Shown piece by piece: positions 1-8,410 of a DNA stretch of 32,715 bases. A program made the translations under genes and the position numbers. How positions within the stretch are numbered: position 1 is the stretch's first letter; every line of letters begins with the position of its first letter. A model generated the notes under the pieces. That model made no database searches. It was not told the DNA's origin and saw only the letters and a program-made list of their open reading frames with translations. Source of the stretch: Clostridia bacterium (lineage in GTDB: Bacteria; Bacillota_A; Clostridia; Oscillospirales; CAG-272); contig JAFTKI010000092.1 in the NCBI GenBank assembly GCA_017453335.1, positions 1-32,715 on the forward strand, given 5' to 3'.

Positions 1-111
1 CACCGCAAGACCAACAGAACCTGGAAGCCCAATATTCGCAAAGTAAAAGTGGAAGGCGACAAAGCGATCTACGTTTGTTCCCGTTGCCTGCGCACCATGA
101 AAAAGGCTTGA
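1..111 (+). CDS. rpmB: Ribosomal protein bL28 (C-terminal part)
   Basis: Frame 1 is open from the window edge to TGA at 109-111 and gives 36 residues beginning HRKTNRTWKPN and ending in CxxC-LRTMKKA. This is the C-terminal half of large-subunit ribosomal protein L28, which is about 62 residues in Firmicutes; the conserved NRxWKPNIRKVKV core and the CSRC pair are visible. The 5' half lies outside the window. A hairpin terminator follows at once, so rpmB probably forms a short unit of its own. The family assignment is firm; only the start is missing. Confidence 0.93.
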   Translation, partial: HRKTNRTWKPNIRKVKVEGDKAIYVCSRCLRTMKKA

Positions 112-128
112 GCCCTGTGCAAATAAAG

Positions 129-163
129 TAAGGCAGACACAAAAGTGTCTGCCCTTTATTTTC
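129..163 (+). terminator. Intrinsic terminator after rpmB
   Basis: A perfect 9-bp stem (GGCAGACAC at 132-140, GTGTCTGCC at 145-153) with an AAAA loop is followed by CTTTATTTTC. It lies 20 nt after the rpmB stop and just before the ribosome binding site of the next gene. Confidence 0.85.
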
Positions 164-183
164 TAAAGCGAAGGAGATTTGAA

Positions 184-894
184 ATGCTCGCTGTTCTGGA
201 CTGCCGTGCTCCGCGTGCGCTCACGGATTGGATCGCTTCGCAGGGAAACAGTGTCCTGTGCATCCCACCGCACCCCGCACTTCCCGCTCCCGTTTCCGCG
301 CACCCCGATATGCTGCTCTTTTTCGCGGCGGATGCGATTTACGTGACCGAAAGCTACGCAAGGATCGCTGCACGGGAATTGGAACAGATTGCACAGGTCT
401 CTCAAAAAAACATCCGTACGGTAGCGGAAGAATATCGAACCGAATATCCGTTTGACGTTCTGCTCAACGCCGCACCCGTCGGAAAGTATCTGTTTTGCTT
501 GCCGAACGCGACCGCAAAAAGGATTACCGCACGCAAGGATTATCGGATCTGCCCCGTCAGACAGGGGTACGCAAAATGCTCGGTCATTCCCGTGGGCGAT
601 CACGCTCTTATGACGGCGGACGCGTCGATTGAGCGCGCCGCACGGCAAAACGGCTTGGAGGTGCTGCGCTTACAAAGCGGCGGCATCGCGCTCCCCGGGT
701 ACGATTACGGCTTCCCCGGAGGTTGCGCCTCATTTGCCCCATACGGAGGCACGCGGGAGCTGTATTTCGGCGCATCACCCGAGTATTATCCCGACGTTGA
801 ACGCATGCGCACGTTTTGCGAGGCGCACGGATACCGTCTTCTCACCCCAAAATCCCTTGCTCCGACCGACGTCGGAACAATTTTCTTGATTTAA
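184..894 (+). CDS. DUF6873-type protein (predicted GME fold)
   Basis: A 236-residue soluble protein with no signal peptide or membrane helix. The ATG at 184 is preferred because AAGGAG lies 7 nt upstream; the open frame reaches back into the terminator hairpin. Features I associate with the Clostridia family DUF6873 are HPDM near residue 40, a YPFDVLLNAAPVGKYLFC stretch, QGYAKCS, a TADASI segment and a glycine-rich GYDYGFPGG. The family is predicted to share the fold of guanidino-group-modifying enzymes, but I know of no proven reaction. It sits 19 nt before the DUF896 gene and probably shares its transcript. No promoter is obvious apart from possible read-through from rpmB. The family call is from memory of its motifs. 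Confidence 0.72.
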   Translation: MLAVLDCRAPRALTDWIASQGNSVLCIPPHPALPAPVSAHPDMLLFFAADAIYVTESYARIAARELEQIAQVSQKNIRTVAEEYRTEYPFDVLLNAAPVGKYLFCLPNATAKRITARKDYRICPVRQGYAKCSVIPVGDHALMTADASIERAARQNGLEVLRLQSGGIALPGYDYGFPGGCASFAPYGGTRELYFGASPEYYPDVERMRTFCEAHGYRLLTPKSLAPTDVGTIFLI

Positions 895-913
895 TGGAAA
901 GGAGTCTTTCAAA

Positions 914-1141
914 ATGGAAAAGGAAAAGCTGGAACGCATCAACGCGTTGGCAAAAAAATCCAAGTCCGAGGGCTTGACAGACGCGGAAAAAGCGGAGCAA
1001 AAGCTTTTGCGCGAGGAATATCTCGCAGAATTCCGCGCTTCCTTCCGTGGGATTCTTGACAATACGGTCATTCAGTATCCAGACGGCTCGAAGCAATCTC
1101 TTCCCGACTACCGCGACACCAAAAAAAGCGAAAAGCAGTAA
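914..1141 (+). CDS. DUF896 (UPF0291/YnzC family) protein
   Basis: A 75-residue charged protein. The N-terminal MEKEKLERINALAKKSK and the following GLTDAEKAEQKLLREEYL are the two-helix signature of DUF896 (B. subtilis YnzC type), and the FRASFRGILDNTVIQ/DG tail is also typical. Length fits the family (70-80 residues). The family is cytoplasmic, forms a small helical hairpin and has no settled function; the B. subtilis member is linked to the SOS-regulated yneA locus. AAAGGAG lies 10 nt before the ATG. It follows the DUF6873 gene by 19 nt, suggesting one transcript. Confidence 0.9.
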   Translation: MEKEKLERINALAKKSKSEGLTDAEKAEQKLLREEYLAEFRASFRGILDNTVIQYPDGSKQSLPDYRDTKKSEKQ

Positions 1142-1172
1142 GGCTTCGGCGCATAAAAATCCCGCGCGGGGC

Positions 1173-1201
1173 TTTACAAAGCCTGAAAAATATGCTATAC
1201 T
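1173..1201 (+). promoter_or_regulatory. Sigma-A promoter for tsaE operon
   Basis: TTTACA (1173-1178), a 17-bp spacer and TATACT (1196-1201), with TGC just before the -10 (extended -10). The tsaE ribosome binding site AGGAGGTG follows 18 nt later. A small AGGCTT/AAGCCT inverted repeat (1141-1146, 1179-1184) overlaps the -35 region; its role is unclear. Confidence 0.82.
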
Positions 1202-1231
1202 AATAGGTAAGAATGATCAGGAGGTGCTCTT

Positions 1232-1690
1232 ATGAATATCGAACAAACCCTTTACACCTCCACGGTGGCAGAAACCGAGCAATGCGGCGCTACGTTGGCG
1301 CAGACCTTTTTACAGGATGCGACCTTGCCGCGCTTTGTAGCGCTCTACGGAGACCTCGGCGTCGGCAAAACCGCATTTGTCAGGGGCTTCGCTTCCGTTC
1401 TCGCCCCGAGCTCCATCGTTCGCTCCCCCACCTTTGCGCTGGTCAACGAATATCGTGCCCATCCCCTCTCTCTGTTTCATTTCGATATGTACCGAATTGA
1501 GAGTGAGGATGATCTGCTCTCCATCGGCTTTGACGATTACCTGATGCGCGCGGGGATCTGCCTTGTGGAATGGAGCGAAAAGATCCCTTACGCGATCCCC
1601 GAGGAATACGTTCGCGTCACGATTGAAAAAACGAACGCCGATCTGCCCGACCAAAGAAAAATCTCCATTCGGAGCTTCCCGGAGGAATAA
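1232..1690 (+). CDS. tsaE: tRNA t6A37 threonylcarbamoyladenosine ATPase TsaE
   Basis: A 152-residue P-loop ATPase that works with TsaB and TsaD to transfer the threonylcarbamoyl group to A37 of ANN-decoding tRNAs. The Walker A motif GDLGVGKT is at residues 40-47. Also visible are SPTF (65-68), HFDMYR (83-88) and the Walker-B-like LVEWSEK (111-117), all hallmark TsaE blocks. Length matches the family. AGGAGG lies 6 nt upstream of the ATG. It is the first gene of the operon, and its last codons (GGAGGAATAA) supply the ribosome binding site of tsaB one base downstream, so the two are probably translationally coupled. tsaD is not in the window. Confidence 0.96.
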   Translation: MNIEQTLYTSTVAETEQCGATLAQTFLQDATLPRFVALYGDLGVGKTAFVRGFASVLAPSSIVRSPTFALVNEYRAHPLSLFHFDMYRIESEDDLLSIGFDDYLMRAGICLVEWSEKIPYAIPEEYVRVTIEKTNADLPDQRKISIRSFPEE

Positions 1691-1691
1691 G

Positions 1692-2396
1692 ATGAAAATA
1701 CTGGCACTCGACAGTACCGCGCAGGTGGCTTCCGTTGCCCTTTGTGAGGACGCGGAGCGATTGGGCGAGATCACGATCAATAACGGAAACACGCACAGCG
1801 AAACCCTGCTTCCGATGGTGGAGTTTTTGCTCGGGCGTTTCTCCTTGACACCGAATGATATCGATCTGTTTTCCGCTTCGGCGGGGCCCGGCTCCTTCAC
1901 GGGCGTGCGCATCGGCGCCGCTACCGTCAAGGGTTTGGCGTTCGGCACGCAGAAGCCCTGCATCGGTGTTTCCACTTTAGAGGCGTTGGCATATAATCTT
2001 CGCGCGACGGACGGGCTGATCTGCCCCGTGATGAATGCGCGGCGCAAGCAGGTCTACACCGCACTCTTCCGCGCGCAAGGCGGAACGCTTGAGCGTTTGA
2101 TGCCCGACAGCGCCATTGCCATCGCGGAATTAGATCAGCTTCTTTTATCATACAGTGAGCCTGTTCGCCTCTGCGGCGACGGCTACGAGATTACCGAGGC
2201 GCTTTTGACGCACGAGATCATTCCCGTGCCGACGCAAATGCGCCAGCAAAGTGCGTATTCCGTTTCACAGGTCGCTCTGGCGGCTTATCACAGCGGTGTG
2301 CGCACACAGGACACTGACCTATCCCCCACCTATCTGCGCCTCTCTCAGGCTGAGCGTGAGCGCGCGGAACGCATGGGGATCGATACCGGAATATAA
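1692..2396 (+). CDS. tsaB: tRNA t6A37 threonylcarbamoyltransferase subunit TsaB
   Basis: A 235-residue ASKHA-fold protein, the scaffold and dimerisation partner of TsaD in t6A synthesis. Visible motifs are MKILALDST at the N terminus, NGNTHSETLLP (31-41) and the diagnostic GPGSFTGVRIG (65-75), followed by VSTLEALA and a MNARRKQVYTALF segment. The ATG at 1692 is set by GGAGG inside the tsaE 3' end; longer frames upstream only overlap tsaE. In many Firmicutes rimI and tsaD follow; here rpiB follows instead, 20 nt downstream. Confidence 0.96.
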   Translation: MKILALDSTAQVASVALCEDAERLGEITINNGNTHSETLLPMVEFLLGRFSLTPNDIDLFSASAGPGSFTGVRIGAATVKGLAFGTQKPCIGVSTLEALAYNLRATDGLICPVMNARRKQVYTALFRAQGGTLERLMPDSAIAIAELDQLLLSYSEPVRLCGDGYEITEALLTHEIIPVPTQMRQQSAYSVSQVALAAYHSGVRTQDTDLSPTYLRLSQAERERAERMGIDTGI

Positions 2397-2416
2397 AACG
2401 ATCGGGAGGATACACT

Positions 2417-2878
2417 ATGAAAACCAACAAGATTACCATCGGCTGCGATCACGCGGCGTTCGAGCTCAAGGGCAAGGTGATCGCGCATCTGCAAGCGCGC
2501 GGGATCGAGGTCATTGACGTTGGAACCTACTCTGCCGACAGCTGTGACTACCCCAACTTTGCGCATGCCGTTTGCAAGAACGTGCAGGACGGCGTAACCG
2601 AGCTCGGCATTCTGATCTGCGGCACGGGCATTGGCATGTCCATGGCGGCAAACAAGCATCGCGGCATTCGCGCCGCCGCTTGCTCGGACACCTTCAGCGC
2701 GCGCCTGACCCGCATGCACAACGACGCAAATGTACTGTGCTTCGGTGAGCGTGTCGTTGGAATGGGCTTGGCTTGCGATCTGGTCGACAGCTTTATCGAC
2801 GCGGAATTTGAAGGCGGCAAGCATCAGCGCCGCGTGGATATGATCACGGCGATCGAGGAATCCGAGCGCGCAAACTGA
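2417..2878 (+). CDS. rpiB: Ribose-5-phosphate isomerase B
   Basis: A 153-residue cytoplasmic enzyme that interconverts ribose 5-phosphate and ribulose 5-phosphate. Visible are GCDHAAFELK (9-18), the catalytic Cys68 in CGTGIGMS (68-75) with ANKHRGIRAA after it, and HNDANVLCFGERV (101-113), whose His/Asn contact the phosphate and sugar. Length fits RpiB/LacAB (about 145-155). LacA or LacB (galactose-6-phosphate isomerase) is the alternative within this family, but they occur as a pair and no lac genes are nearby. GGGAGG lies 7 nt before the ATG. With rpe at the operon end, two pentose-phosphate isomerisation steps sit in one unit. Confidence 0.92.
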   Translation: MKTNKITIGCDHAAFELKGKVIAHLQARGIEVIDVGTYSADSCDYPNFAHAVCKNVQDGVTELGILICGTGIGMSMAANKHRGIRAAACSDTFSARLTRMHNDANVLCFGERVVGMGLACDLVDSFIDAEFEGGKHQRRVDMITAIEESERAN

Positions 2879-2913
2879 TCCCCTACCCGAATCTATCAGA
2901 AAGGGCAACCGAC

Positions 2914-3660
2914 ATGAGTCAATTGAAAAAGCTCATTGCATTCGTACAAAAGAACGCACCCGACAGCAAAACCGCCGCGGTGATCCTCGCCGCGGGCTCC
3001 TCTACCCGCATGGGAAAGATGAACAAGCAGCTTTGTGAGGTGAACGGCAAGCCCGTTCTGGCACACACACTGCTTGCTTATCAGCAGTGCCCCTTGATCG
3101 CGGAAATCGTGGTTGTGACGAAGCCAGAGGAGTTCGATACGGTTTACCAAATGCGCAAGCAGTACGGAATTACGAAGCTCTGCCGCCTGGTTGGCGGCGG
3201 AAGCACGCGGCAGGAATCCGCCAAGCGCGGCGTGGACAAGCTGAGTGCTGACGTCAAATACGTTGCGATCGCTGACGGCGCGCGTTGTCTGATCACCCCC
3301 GCGCAGATCACCAAGGTCTGCCTGATGGCGTACCGCACGAAGGCGGCTTGCGCCGCGCACCTGATCAGTGATACGGTCAAACGCGCAACGGTGCTTGGTA
3401 ACGTAACCGAAACGGTGGATCGCACGGGGCTTTGGCAGGTACAAACCCCACAAGTCTTTCACACGGCTCTCTATCAGGCGGCGCTTTCCAGGGCAGAGAC
3501 CGATCACTTTACCGTAACGGACGATGCCTCGCTGATCGAGCATCTGGGCTATCGCGTTCGCCTTGTAGAATGTGGGCGTGCAAACATCAAGATCACCACA
3601 CCAGACGATCTTCCGATTGCAAAAGCCATTCTGGAAGCCAGAGCAAGGAGTGCGAAATGA
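2914..3660 (+). CDS. ispD: 2-C-methyl-D-erythritol 4-phosphate cytidylyltransferase
   Basis: A 248-residue enzyme of the MEP isoprenoid pathway that forms CDP-methylerythritol from CTP and methylerythritol phosphate. Visible are the CTP-binding loop [10 protein letters not shown] (25-34), GGSTRQES (95-102), ISDTVK (151-156), VQTPQVF (176-182), TDDASL (202-207) and [10 protein letters not shown] (224-233). Two departures from usual: a roughly 20-residue N-terminal extension before the loop, and ADGARC (120-125) where most IspD have HDxARP. The stop overlaps the ispF start (ATGA), as expected for the common ispDF pair; in some bacteria they are fused, but here they are separate frames. Confidence 0.94.
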   Translation: MSQLKKLIAFVQKNAPDSKTAAVILAAGSSTRMGKMNKQLCEVNGKPVLAHTLLAYQQCPLIAEIVVVTKPEEFDTVYQMRKQYGITKLCRLVGGGSTRQESAKRGVDKLSADVKYVAIADGARCLITPAQITKVCLMAYRTKAACAAHLISDTVKRATVLGNVTETVDRTGLWQVQTPQVFHTALYQAALSRAETDHFTVTDDASLIEHLGYRVRLVECGRANIKITTPDDLPIAKAILEARARSAK

Positions 3661-4169
3661 TACAGGATATGCGTATCGGGCACGGCTACGACGTGCATCG
3701 CTTGGTTCCCGACAGAAAATTGATCTTAGGTGGTGTGGAGATCCCCCACGAGACGGGCTTGCTTGGGCATTCGGATGCGGACGTGCTGCTACACGCCATT
3801 GCAGACGCACTGCTGGGCGCCTTGGCGCTCGGTGATATCGGCAAGCATTTCCCCGACACCGATCCGCAGTACAAGGGGGCTGATAGCTGCCGTCTTTTGT
3901 CCGTAGTTGCCGATTTGATCCGCGAAAGAGGATGGCAGATCGGAAACGTCGACGCGACGGTTTTAGCGCAAGCGCCGAAGCTCGCTCCCCATATTCCCGC
4001 GATGCGTGAGACGATCGCGCAAACCCTTTCGGTTGACGTAGGTCGCATCAGCGTTAAGGCGACGACCGAGGAACATTTGGGCTTTACGGGAGAAAAGCTT
4101 GGCATTGCCGCACACGCGGTCTGCCTCCTCCTTCAATCAAGCACACAAGTCACGGCTCTCGATTCCTGA
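3657..4169 (+). CDS. ispF: 2-C-methyl-D-erythritol 2,4-cyclodiphosphate synthase
   Basis: A 170-residue enzyme that cyclises CDP-methylerythritol 2-phosphate to MEcPP with loss of CMP. The metal ligands fit Asp12, His14 (GYDVHR) and His46 ([10 protein letters not shown]), and FPDTDP (65-70) and TTEEHLGF are present. The start at 3657 overlaps the ispD stop by 4 nt (ATGA) and has AAGGAG 6 nt upstream; the family usually begins at [10 protein letters not shown], here four residues later, so ATG 3669 is an alternative. The C terminus extends about ten residues past the usual AVCLL end. Homotrimer in the cytoplasm. Confidence 0.95.
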   Translation: MIQDMRIGHGYDVHRLVPDRKLILGGVEIPHETGLLGHSDADVLLHAIADALLGALALGDIGKHFPDTDPQYKGADSCRLLSVVADLIRERGWQIGNVDATVLAQAPKLAPHIPAMRETIAQTLSVDVGRISVKATTEEHLGFTGEKLGIAAHAVCLLLQSSTQVTALDS

Positions 4170-4300
4170 CGTCCAAGATTTTCCACTTCCCTGTCGCGCC
4201 CTGTGTGCGGGTTTTCTGTAACAGTATATGCAACCGATTGCAGAATCTGACAAAATTCCGCTCGGTTCGCCAAAATTCAATTTCAGAAAGGATCACTGCT

Positions 4301-4972
4301 ATGATCTATATTGCTCCTTCCCTTCTTGCGGCTGATTTTGCCAACCTTGCAAGCGACGTCAAGCGCATTGCAAGTGCAGGCGCGAACTACCTGCATCTGG
4401 ACGTAATGGACGGCGCTTTCGTTCCGAACATCAGCTTCGGCGCTCCCGTGATCGCCGCTCTGCGCAAGCACAGCAAGCTGATCTTCGACGTGCACCTGAT
4501 GATCAACGAGCCCATTCGGTACATCGACGATTTCGTCAAGGCAGGCGCTGATCTGATCACGGTTCATCTGGAAAGCTGTGAAAACGTGGAAAAGACGCTG
4601 GATGCGATCCGTGCGCGCGAGGTGCGTTGCGGCTTGGCGATCTCTCCCGCGACTCCCGTGGAGGAGATCATTCCCTACCTCTCCAAAATCGATATGGCAT
4701 TGATCATGACCGTAGTACCCGGCTTTGGAGGGCAATCCTTGATTCCCGAAACGCTGGACAAGGTTCGCGCAGTACGCCGCTATGCAGAGAGTCAGGGACT
4801 GAAGCTTGACATCCAAGTGGACGGCGGCTTGAAGCCCGACAACGTCGCCCTTGCTACGCAGGCAGGTGCCAACATCATTGTGGCAGGCTCTGCCGTGTTT
4901 GGCGCCAAGCACCCGCGACAGGTCATTGCCGCGATGCGCGCGTCTGCCGCGGAAAATCCTTATAACGGATAA
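4301..4972 (+). CDS. rpe: Ribulose-phosphate 3-epimerase
   Basis: A 223-residue TIM-barrel enzyme interconverting ribulose 5-phosphate and xylulose 5-phosphate. Visible are IAPSLLAADF (4-13), HLDVMDG (32-38), FDVHLM (62-67), MTVVPGFGGQ (136-145) and VDGG (173-176), which carry the metal ligands His32, Asp34, His65 and Asp174 and the phosphate-binding loop. Length is typical (215-225). The ATG at 4301 is preceded by AGAAAGGAT; the open frame upstream is intergenic. A 131-nt gap separates it from ispF, so it could have its own promoter, though I find no convincing one. It ends at a bidirectional terminator. Confidence 0.96.
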   Translation: MIYIAPSLLAADFANLASDVKRIASAGANYLHLDVMDGAFVPNISFGAPVIAALRKHSKLIFDVHLMINEPIRYIDDFVKAGADLITVHLESCENVEKTLDAIRAREVRCGLAISPATPVEEIIPYLSKIDMALIMTVVPGFGGQSLIPETLDKVRAVRRYAESQGLKLDIQVDGGLKPDNVALATQAGANIIVAGSAVFGAKHPRQVIAAMRASAAENPYNG

Positions 4973-4974
4973 AG

Positions 4975-5013
4975 AAAAAGACTCAAACGCAAATTGCGTT
5001 TGAGTCTTTTTTT
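4975..5013. terminator. Bidirectional terminator, rpe / AEC permease
   Basis: A 17-bp perfect stem (4975-4991 with 4995-5011) with a 3-nt AAT loop and T-rich flanks on both strands (TTTTTTT right, revcomp of AAAGAAAAA left). It lies between the convergent rpe and permease genes; the permease stop codon (5012-5014) abuts the stem. Confidence 0.93.
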
Positions 5014-5974
5014 ATAGAAACAGGAAGACGATCGGAATCGTAACACAGGACAGCAGGTGCGACAAGAGCGCCATGCCAGACGCCACCGAAACGTCCTTCC
5101 CGTAAGCACTGGGTATCACGATGGTGTTGAGGCCCAGCGGCATCGCAAGGGAGGCGATCAAGCAAACGAACAGATTTTCCGAAAGCCATGGAATCAGCTT
5201 GAAGATCGCCAGAAACGCGAGCGGGATCGCAAGCAATCGCACAGCGGTTACCGCGTAGATCCGTACGCTTGAGAAGGTCTTTTTGAAATCGATATTTGCG
5301 ACCGTAATACCCGTGAGCAGCATTGCAACGGGAGACATACAGTTCTTCAGCGCGGTGATCACGTTGTCAAGTGCATTTAGAGGGGGCTGTACGGCTGCGG
5401 GGATCGTGATCTCGGGCAGAAGCGAGGTGGCAAGACCGATCACCATGCCGATGAACATGCCGATAAACATGGGATTCAGGAGCGTTTTGAGGCTTTGCAC
5501 CAAGGACGTCTTCTCCTCCCGCATCAGAAGCGTGGGAACGCCCCAGAGATAGATCAGAATATAGAGCGGCATGGTAAAGACGAGATAATCGCTTGCGTAC
5601 TGCGGGAAAACCGCCGCCACGACAGAGATTCCCATATAGCCGAAGTTGGAAAACGCCAAGCCGTACGTAAAGATGTTACGCGTGAAGGGATCACGGGTCA
5701 GAAGACGGGAGACAAGGAGCGCAATCGGAACGATGACGATCAAAAACGCGGCGCTGAACAGAAAGACGGTTCCCGAATGCGCCAAACGGTCGACGGTAAA
5801 ATCATCCATAAAGGTTTTGAGCATAAGCGCGGGGATAAACACCCAGTTTTCCAGCTTTGCCAACACCTTTGCCGCGTCCTGTGGAATGATCCTCGTTTTG
5901 GTCAGCACGAATCCGATCAATATCAAAAGGAACAGATAAACGGTCTGCCCCAGTGCGGAATAAAAGATCTCCAT
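5012..5974 (-). CDS. AEC-family transporter (auxin efflux carrier fold)
   Basis: A 320-residue membrane protein with about ten predicted helices in two five-helix halves. The opening MEIFYSALGQTVYLFLLI, the LENWVFIPALM segment in helix 2 and the closing LGLNTIVIPSAYGKD/ASGMALLSH block are typical of the AEC (MleP-like) family, which moves organic acids such as malate. The substrate cannot be read from sequence. ATG 5974 is preferred because AAGGGTGGGG lies just upstream; a frame-open ATG pair lies 24 nt earlier. Single gene with its own promoter at 6007-6035. Confidence 0.86.
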   Translation of the reverse strand: MEIFYSALGQTVYLFLLILIGFVLTKTRIIPQDAAKVLAKLENWVFIPALMLKTFMDDFTVDRLAHSGTVFLFSAAFLIVIVPIALLVSRLLTRDPFTRNIFTYGLAFSNFGYMGISVVAAVFPQYASDYLVFTMPLYILIYLWGVPTLLMREEKTSLVQSLKTLLNPMFIGMFIGMVIGLATSLLPEITIPAAVQPPLNALDNVITALKNCMSPVAMLLTGITVANIDFKKTFSSVRIYAVTAVRLLAIPLAFLAIFKLIPWLSENLFVCLIASLAMPLGLNTIVIPSAYGKDVSVASGMALLSHLLSCVTIPIVFLFL

Positions 5975-6006
5975 AATAAGCCCCACCCTTTCCATCAAAC
6001 GCTACT

Positions 6007-6035
6007 ATTTTACACCATTCGGAAAAAAATGTCAA
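6007..6035 (-). promoter_or_regulatory. Sigma-A promoter for AEC permease
   Basis: On the minus strand: TTGACA (6035-6030), a 17-bp spacer and TAAAAT (6012-6007), 33 nt before the chosen start codon. Confidence 0.82.
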
Positions 6036-6134
6036 GGGCATTCCACCAAAACGAATACGTTTGCGCCTTTTTTTGCAAACTTGCAAGCCTTTGTGTGAAA
6101 ATTGTGCAAATTCTGTTGTCTTTTCATTTTAGAC

Positions 6135-6163
6135 TTGATTTTTTTCATATATTGTGCTATAAT
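6135..6163 (+). promoter_or_regulatory. Sigma-A promoter for antiporter/MgtC operon
   Basis: TTGATT (6135-6140), a 17-bp spacer, extended TGC and TATAAT (6158-6163). AAGGAG and the start codon follow about 20-30 nt downstream. Confidence 0.85.
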
Positions 6164-6193
6164 TGACAAATCTTACAAAGGAAAGGAGCACGT

Positions 6194-7633
6194 ATGAATC
6201 AGCTTTTACAGAATCTCTCCCCTGCCGCTTCGGTTATCATTTCAGTGGCTTGCATGCTGTTCTTCGGCTTTGCCATGACGCGCGTAACCAAGCGATTGCG
6301 ATTGCCAAACGTGACCGCTTACATCATCACGGGAATCCTGATCGGTCCCTACTGTCTGGATCTGATCCCCGCAACCGTCGTGGAGGGAATGGATTTTCTC
6401 TCGGATATTGCGCTTGCGCTGATCGCGTTCAGCACGGGAGAATTCTTCCGTCTTTCCGTGCTCCGAAAAAACGGCGCTAAGGTTGTGGTGATCACCCTTT
6501 TCGAGGCGTGCGTCGCATCCGTGCTCGTATTTGTGTTCGCCTACCTGATCCTGCATCTGCAGCTGGCGTTTTCCATCGTACTGGCAGCACTCGCGGCGGC
6601 AACCGCCCCCGCTTCCACAATGATGACGATCCGACAAACGGGTGCAAAGGGAGATTTCGTCAACACCCTTTTGCAGGTCGTGGCGCTTGACAACATCGTA
6701 GCGCTCCTTGCCTACAGCATTGCGATCTCCGCTGCGGTGGCGCTCAATTCCGGCAGCCGCATTCAGCCTGCCGACATCCTGCTTCCGATCCTGACCAACA
6801 TTGCGATCCTGCTCCTTGGCGGTGTGTTTGGCTTTCTCATGAAATTCCTGATGACAAAAAAACGCTCGACCGATAACCGCCTGATCATTTCCCTGGCGCT
6901 TCTGTTCGCGTTTTGCGGCATCTGCACACTTCTGGACGTCTCTCCTCTGCTCGGATGCATGTCCATGGGAACGGTGTACATCAATCTTACGGGCGACGAC
7001 AAGCTCTTCAAGCAGCTCAATTACTTCAGCCCACCGATCCTCTTGCTCTTCTTCGTGCGCTCCAGCGTCAACTTCCGTCTGGATTCGCTGTTCGCCTCCT
7101 TCTCCTCCATCGGTACGACTCCTTTGATCGTGGTGGGACTTCTCTACTTTACGGTTCGCATCATTGGAAAATACGCAGGCGCGTTTTTAGGCTCTTTGAG
7201 CGTGCGAAAGCCTGCTCGGACACGCAATTTCATCGGGCTTGCTCTGATCCCGCAGGCGGGAGTTGCGATCGGTCTTGCCGCGATGGGGGCGCGTGAATTG
7301 GGCGGCGAGAGCGGTATGGCGCTTGAAACCATTATCCTTGCCTCCTCTATTCTCTACGAGCTGGTCGGTCCCGTTTGCGCCAAGCTCTCACTCTACCTTT
7401 CGGGCTCCTACTCCGATCGACTGGAGGATCTGGTGGCGGTGGAGGAAACGCACGCCACGGGCGAGAAGAAGACCGAAGTCGAGCTTCTGATCGAGCGGAT
7501 CCAGCGAATCCAAGAGCACATTCCTCCCGTTGGAGCACTGAACCAGGAAAATGAGGATGCATTTACGGAGGCGGCTGAGGAGCAATACAAGCCGATCCAT
7601 CCAAACGACCGCCGTTTCGGACGGCGGCGATAA
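6194..7633 (+). CDS. CPA2-family cation:proton antiporter
   Basis: A 479-residue membrane protein with about 12 helices over residues 10-400, followed by a soluble tail of about 75 residues. NVTAYIITGILIGPYCL (helix 2), the STGEFF segment, the LAALAAATAPASTMM stretch and the core ALDNIVALLAYSI match the Na+/H+ exchanger domain of the Kef/GerN/NapA type (CPA2). It likely exchanges K+ or Na+ for protons. There is no TrkA-N or TrkA-C domain; the tail is acidic and charged (ELLIERIQRIQEH) with an RRFGRRR end. AAGGAG lies 5 nt before the ATG. The MgtC-like gene starts 18 nt later in the same operon. Confidence 0.88.
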   Translation: MNQLLQNLSPAASVIISVACMLFFGFAMTRVTKRLRLPNVTAYIITGILIGPYCLDLIPATVVEGMDFLSDIALALIAFSTGEFFRLSVLRKNGAKVVVITLFEACVASVLVFVFAYLILHLQLAFSIVLAALAAATAPASTMMTIRQTGAKGDFVNTLLQVVALDNIVALLAYSIAISAAVALNSGSRIQPADILLPILTNIAILLLGGVFGFLMKFLMTKKRSTDNRLIISLALLFAFCGICTLLDVSPLLGCMSMGTVYINLTGDDKLFKQLNYFSPPILLLFFVRSSVNFRLDSLFASFSSIGTTPLIVVGLLYFTVRIIGKYAGAFLGSLSVRKPARTRNFIGLALIPQAGVAIGLAAMGARELGGESGMALETIILASSILYELVGPVCAKLSLYLSGSYSDRLEDLVAVEETHATGEKKTEVELLIERIQRIQEHIPPVGALNQENEDAFTEAAEEQYKPIHPNDRRFGRRR

Positions 7634-7651
7634 AACAAGGAGGACATACAT

Positions 7652-8368
7652 ATGATCGATCCCATTGCAAAGCTACTCGGTGCTTGGGCTACCGAACTGA
7701 ACCTTTACACCGTGATCCTACGCGTGGCACTCGCTCTGATCCTTGCCGCGATTCTTGGATGCGAACGCTCCAGCAAGCGCCATTCCGCAGGGCTTCGTAC
7801 CTTTATGGTGGTCGCACTCGCGACCTGTATCGCAATGCTTCTGGATTTCTATTTACTTGGAGGCATGGCAAGCGGGCTGTATTTGGTCTCTGCTGCCGCC
7901 ATGATCGGCTTGGCGATTATTACGGTCAACTCCATTGTGTACAGCTCCCGTAACCAGATCAAGGGGCTGACGACCTCTGTGGCGCTCTGGGCATGCGGGA
8001 TCCTCGGTCTTTGCATCGGCGCGGGCTTCTACACGGTTACGCTGGTCGCGTTCTTCGCAATGCTCTGCAGTCTTTCCTTCTTCCCTAAGATCGAGAGATA
8101 CCTCAAAAACCGCTCCAACCATTTTGAGGTGCATCTGGAGCTGAAGAATATTGCATACTTGCAGAATTTCGTTACTACAATCCGCGAGCTCGGTATGCGA
8201 ATTGACGATATTGAAGCAAATACCGCATATCAGAACTCCGGGTTGAGCGTGTATTCGGTTGCGATTTCGATCAGCAGCCGAGAACTGAAAAAATACAAAA
8301 CGCACAGCCAGATCATTGAGGCGCTGCGTTCGTTGGATTATATTTATCATATTGAAGAGATGAGATAA
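7652..8368 (+). CDS. MgtC/SapB-family membrane protein
   Basis: A 238-residue protein. The first 140 residues hold about five helices with the family block RVALALILAAILGCERSS, then SAGLRTFMVVALATC and the NQIKGLTTSVALWACGILGL stretch. The C-terminal 90 residues form a soluble ACT-like regulatory domain (MRIDDIEANTAYQNSGLSVY). MgtC proteins are linked to low-Mg2+ and acid survival through effects on ATP synthase, and many Firmicute members have unknown roles. It is co-transcribed with the antiporter upstream, which fits a role in ion or pH homeostasis (inference). AAGGAGG lies 8 nt before the ATG. Ends at a bidirectional terminator. Confidence 0.9.
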   Translation: MIDPIAKLLGAWATELNLYTVILRVALALILAAILGCERSSKRHSAGLRTFMVVALATCIAMLLDFYLLGGMASGLYLVSAAAMIGLAIITVNSIVYSSRNQIKGLTTSVALWACGILGLCIGAGFYTVTLVAFFAMLCSLSFFPKIERYLKNRSNHFEVHLELKNIAYLQNFVTTIRELGMRIDDIEANTAYQNSGLSVYSVAISISSRELKKYKTHSQIIEALRSLDYIYHIEEMR

Positions 8369-8374
8369 AAATCG

Positions 8375-8410
8375 AGGGAGCTTCACAAGGAAGCTCCCTT
8401 TTCTTTTTTA
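8375..8410. terminator. Bidirectional terminator, MgtC-like / NhaC-like
   Basis: Perfect 10-bp stem AGGGAGCTTC (8375-8384) and GAAGCTCCCT (8390-8399) with an ACAAG loop; TTTTCTTTTTT follows on the plus strand and ATTTTTATC on the minus strand. Confidence 0.92.
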
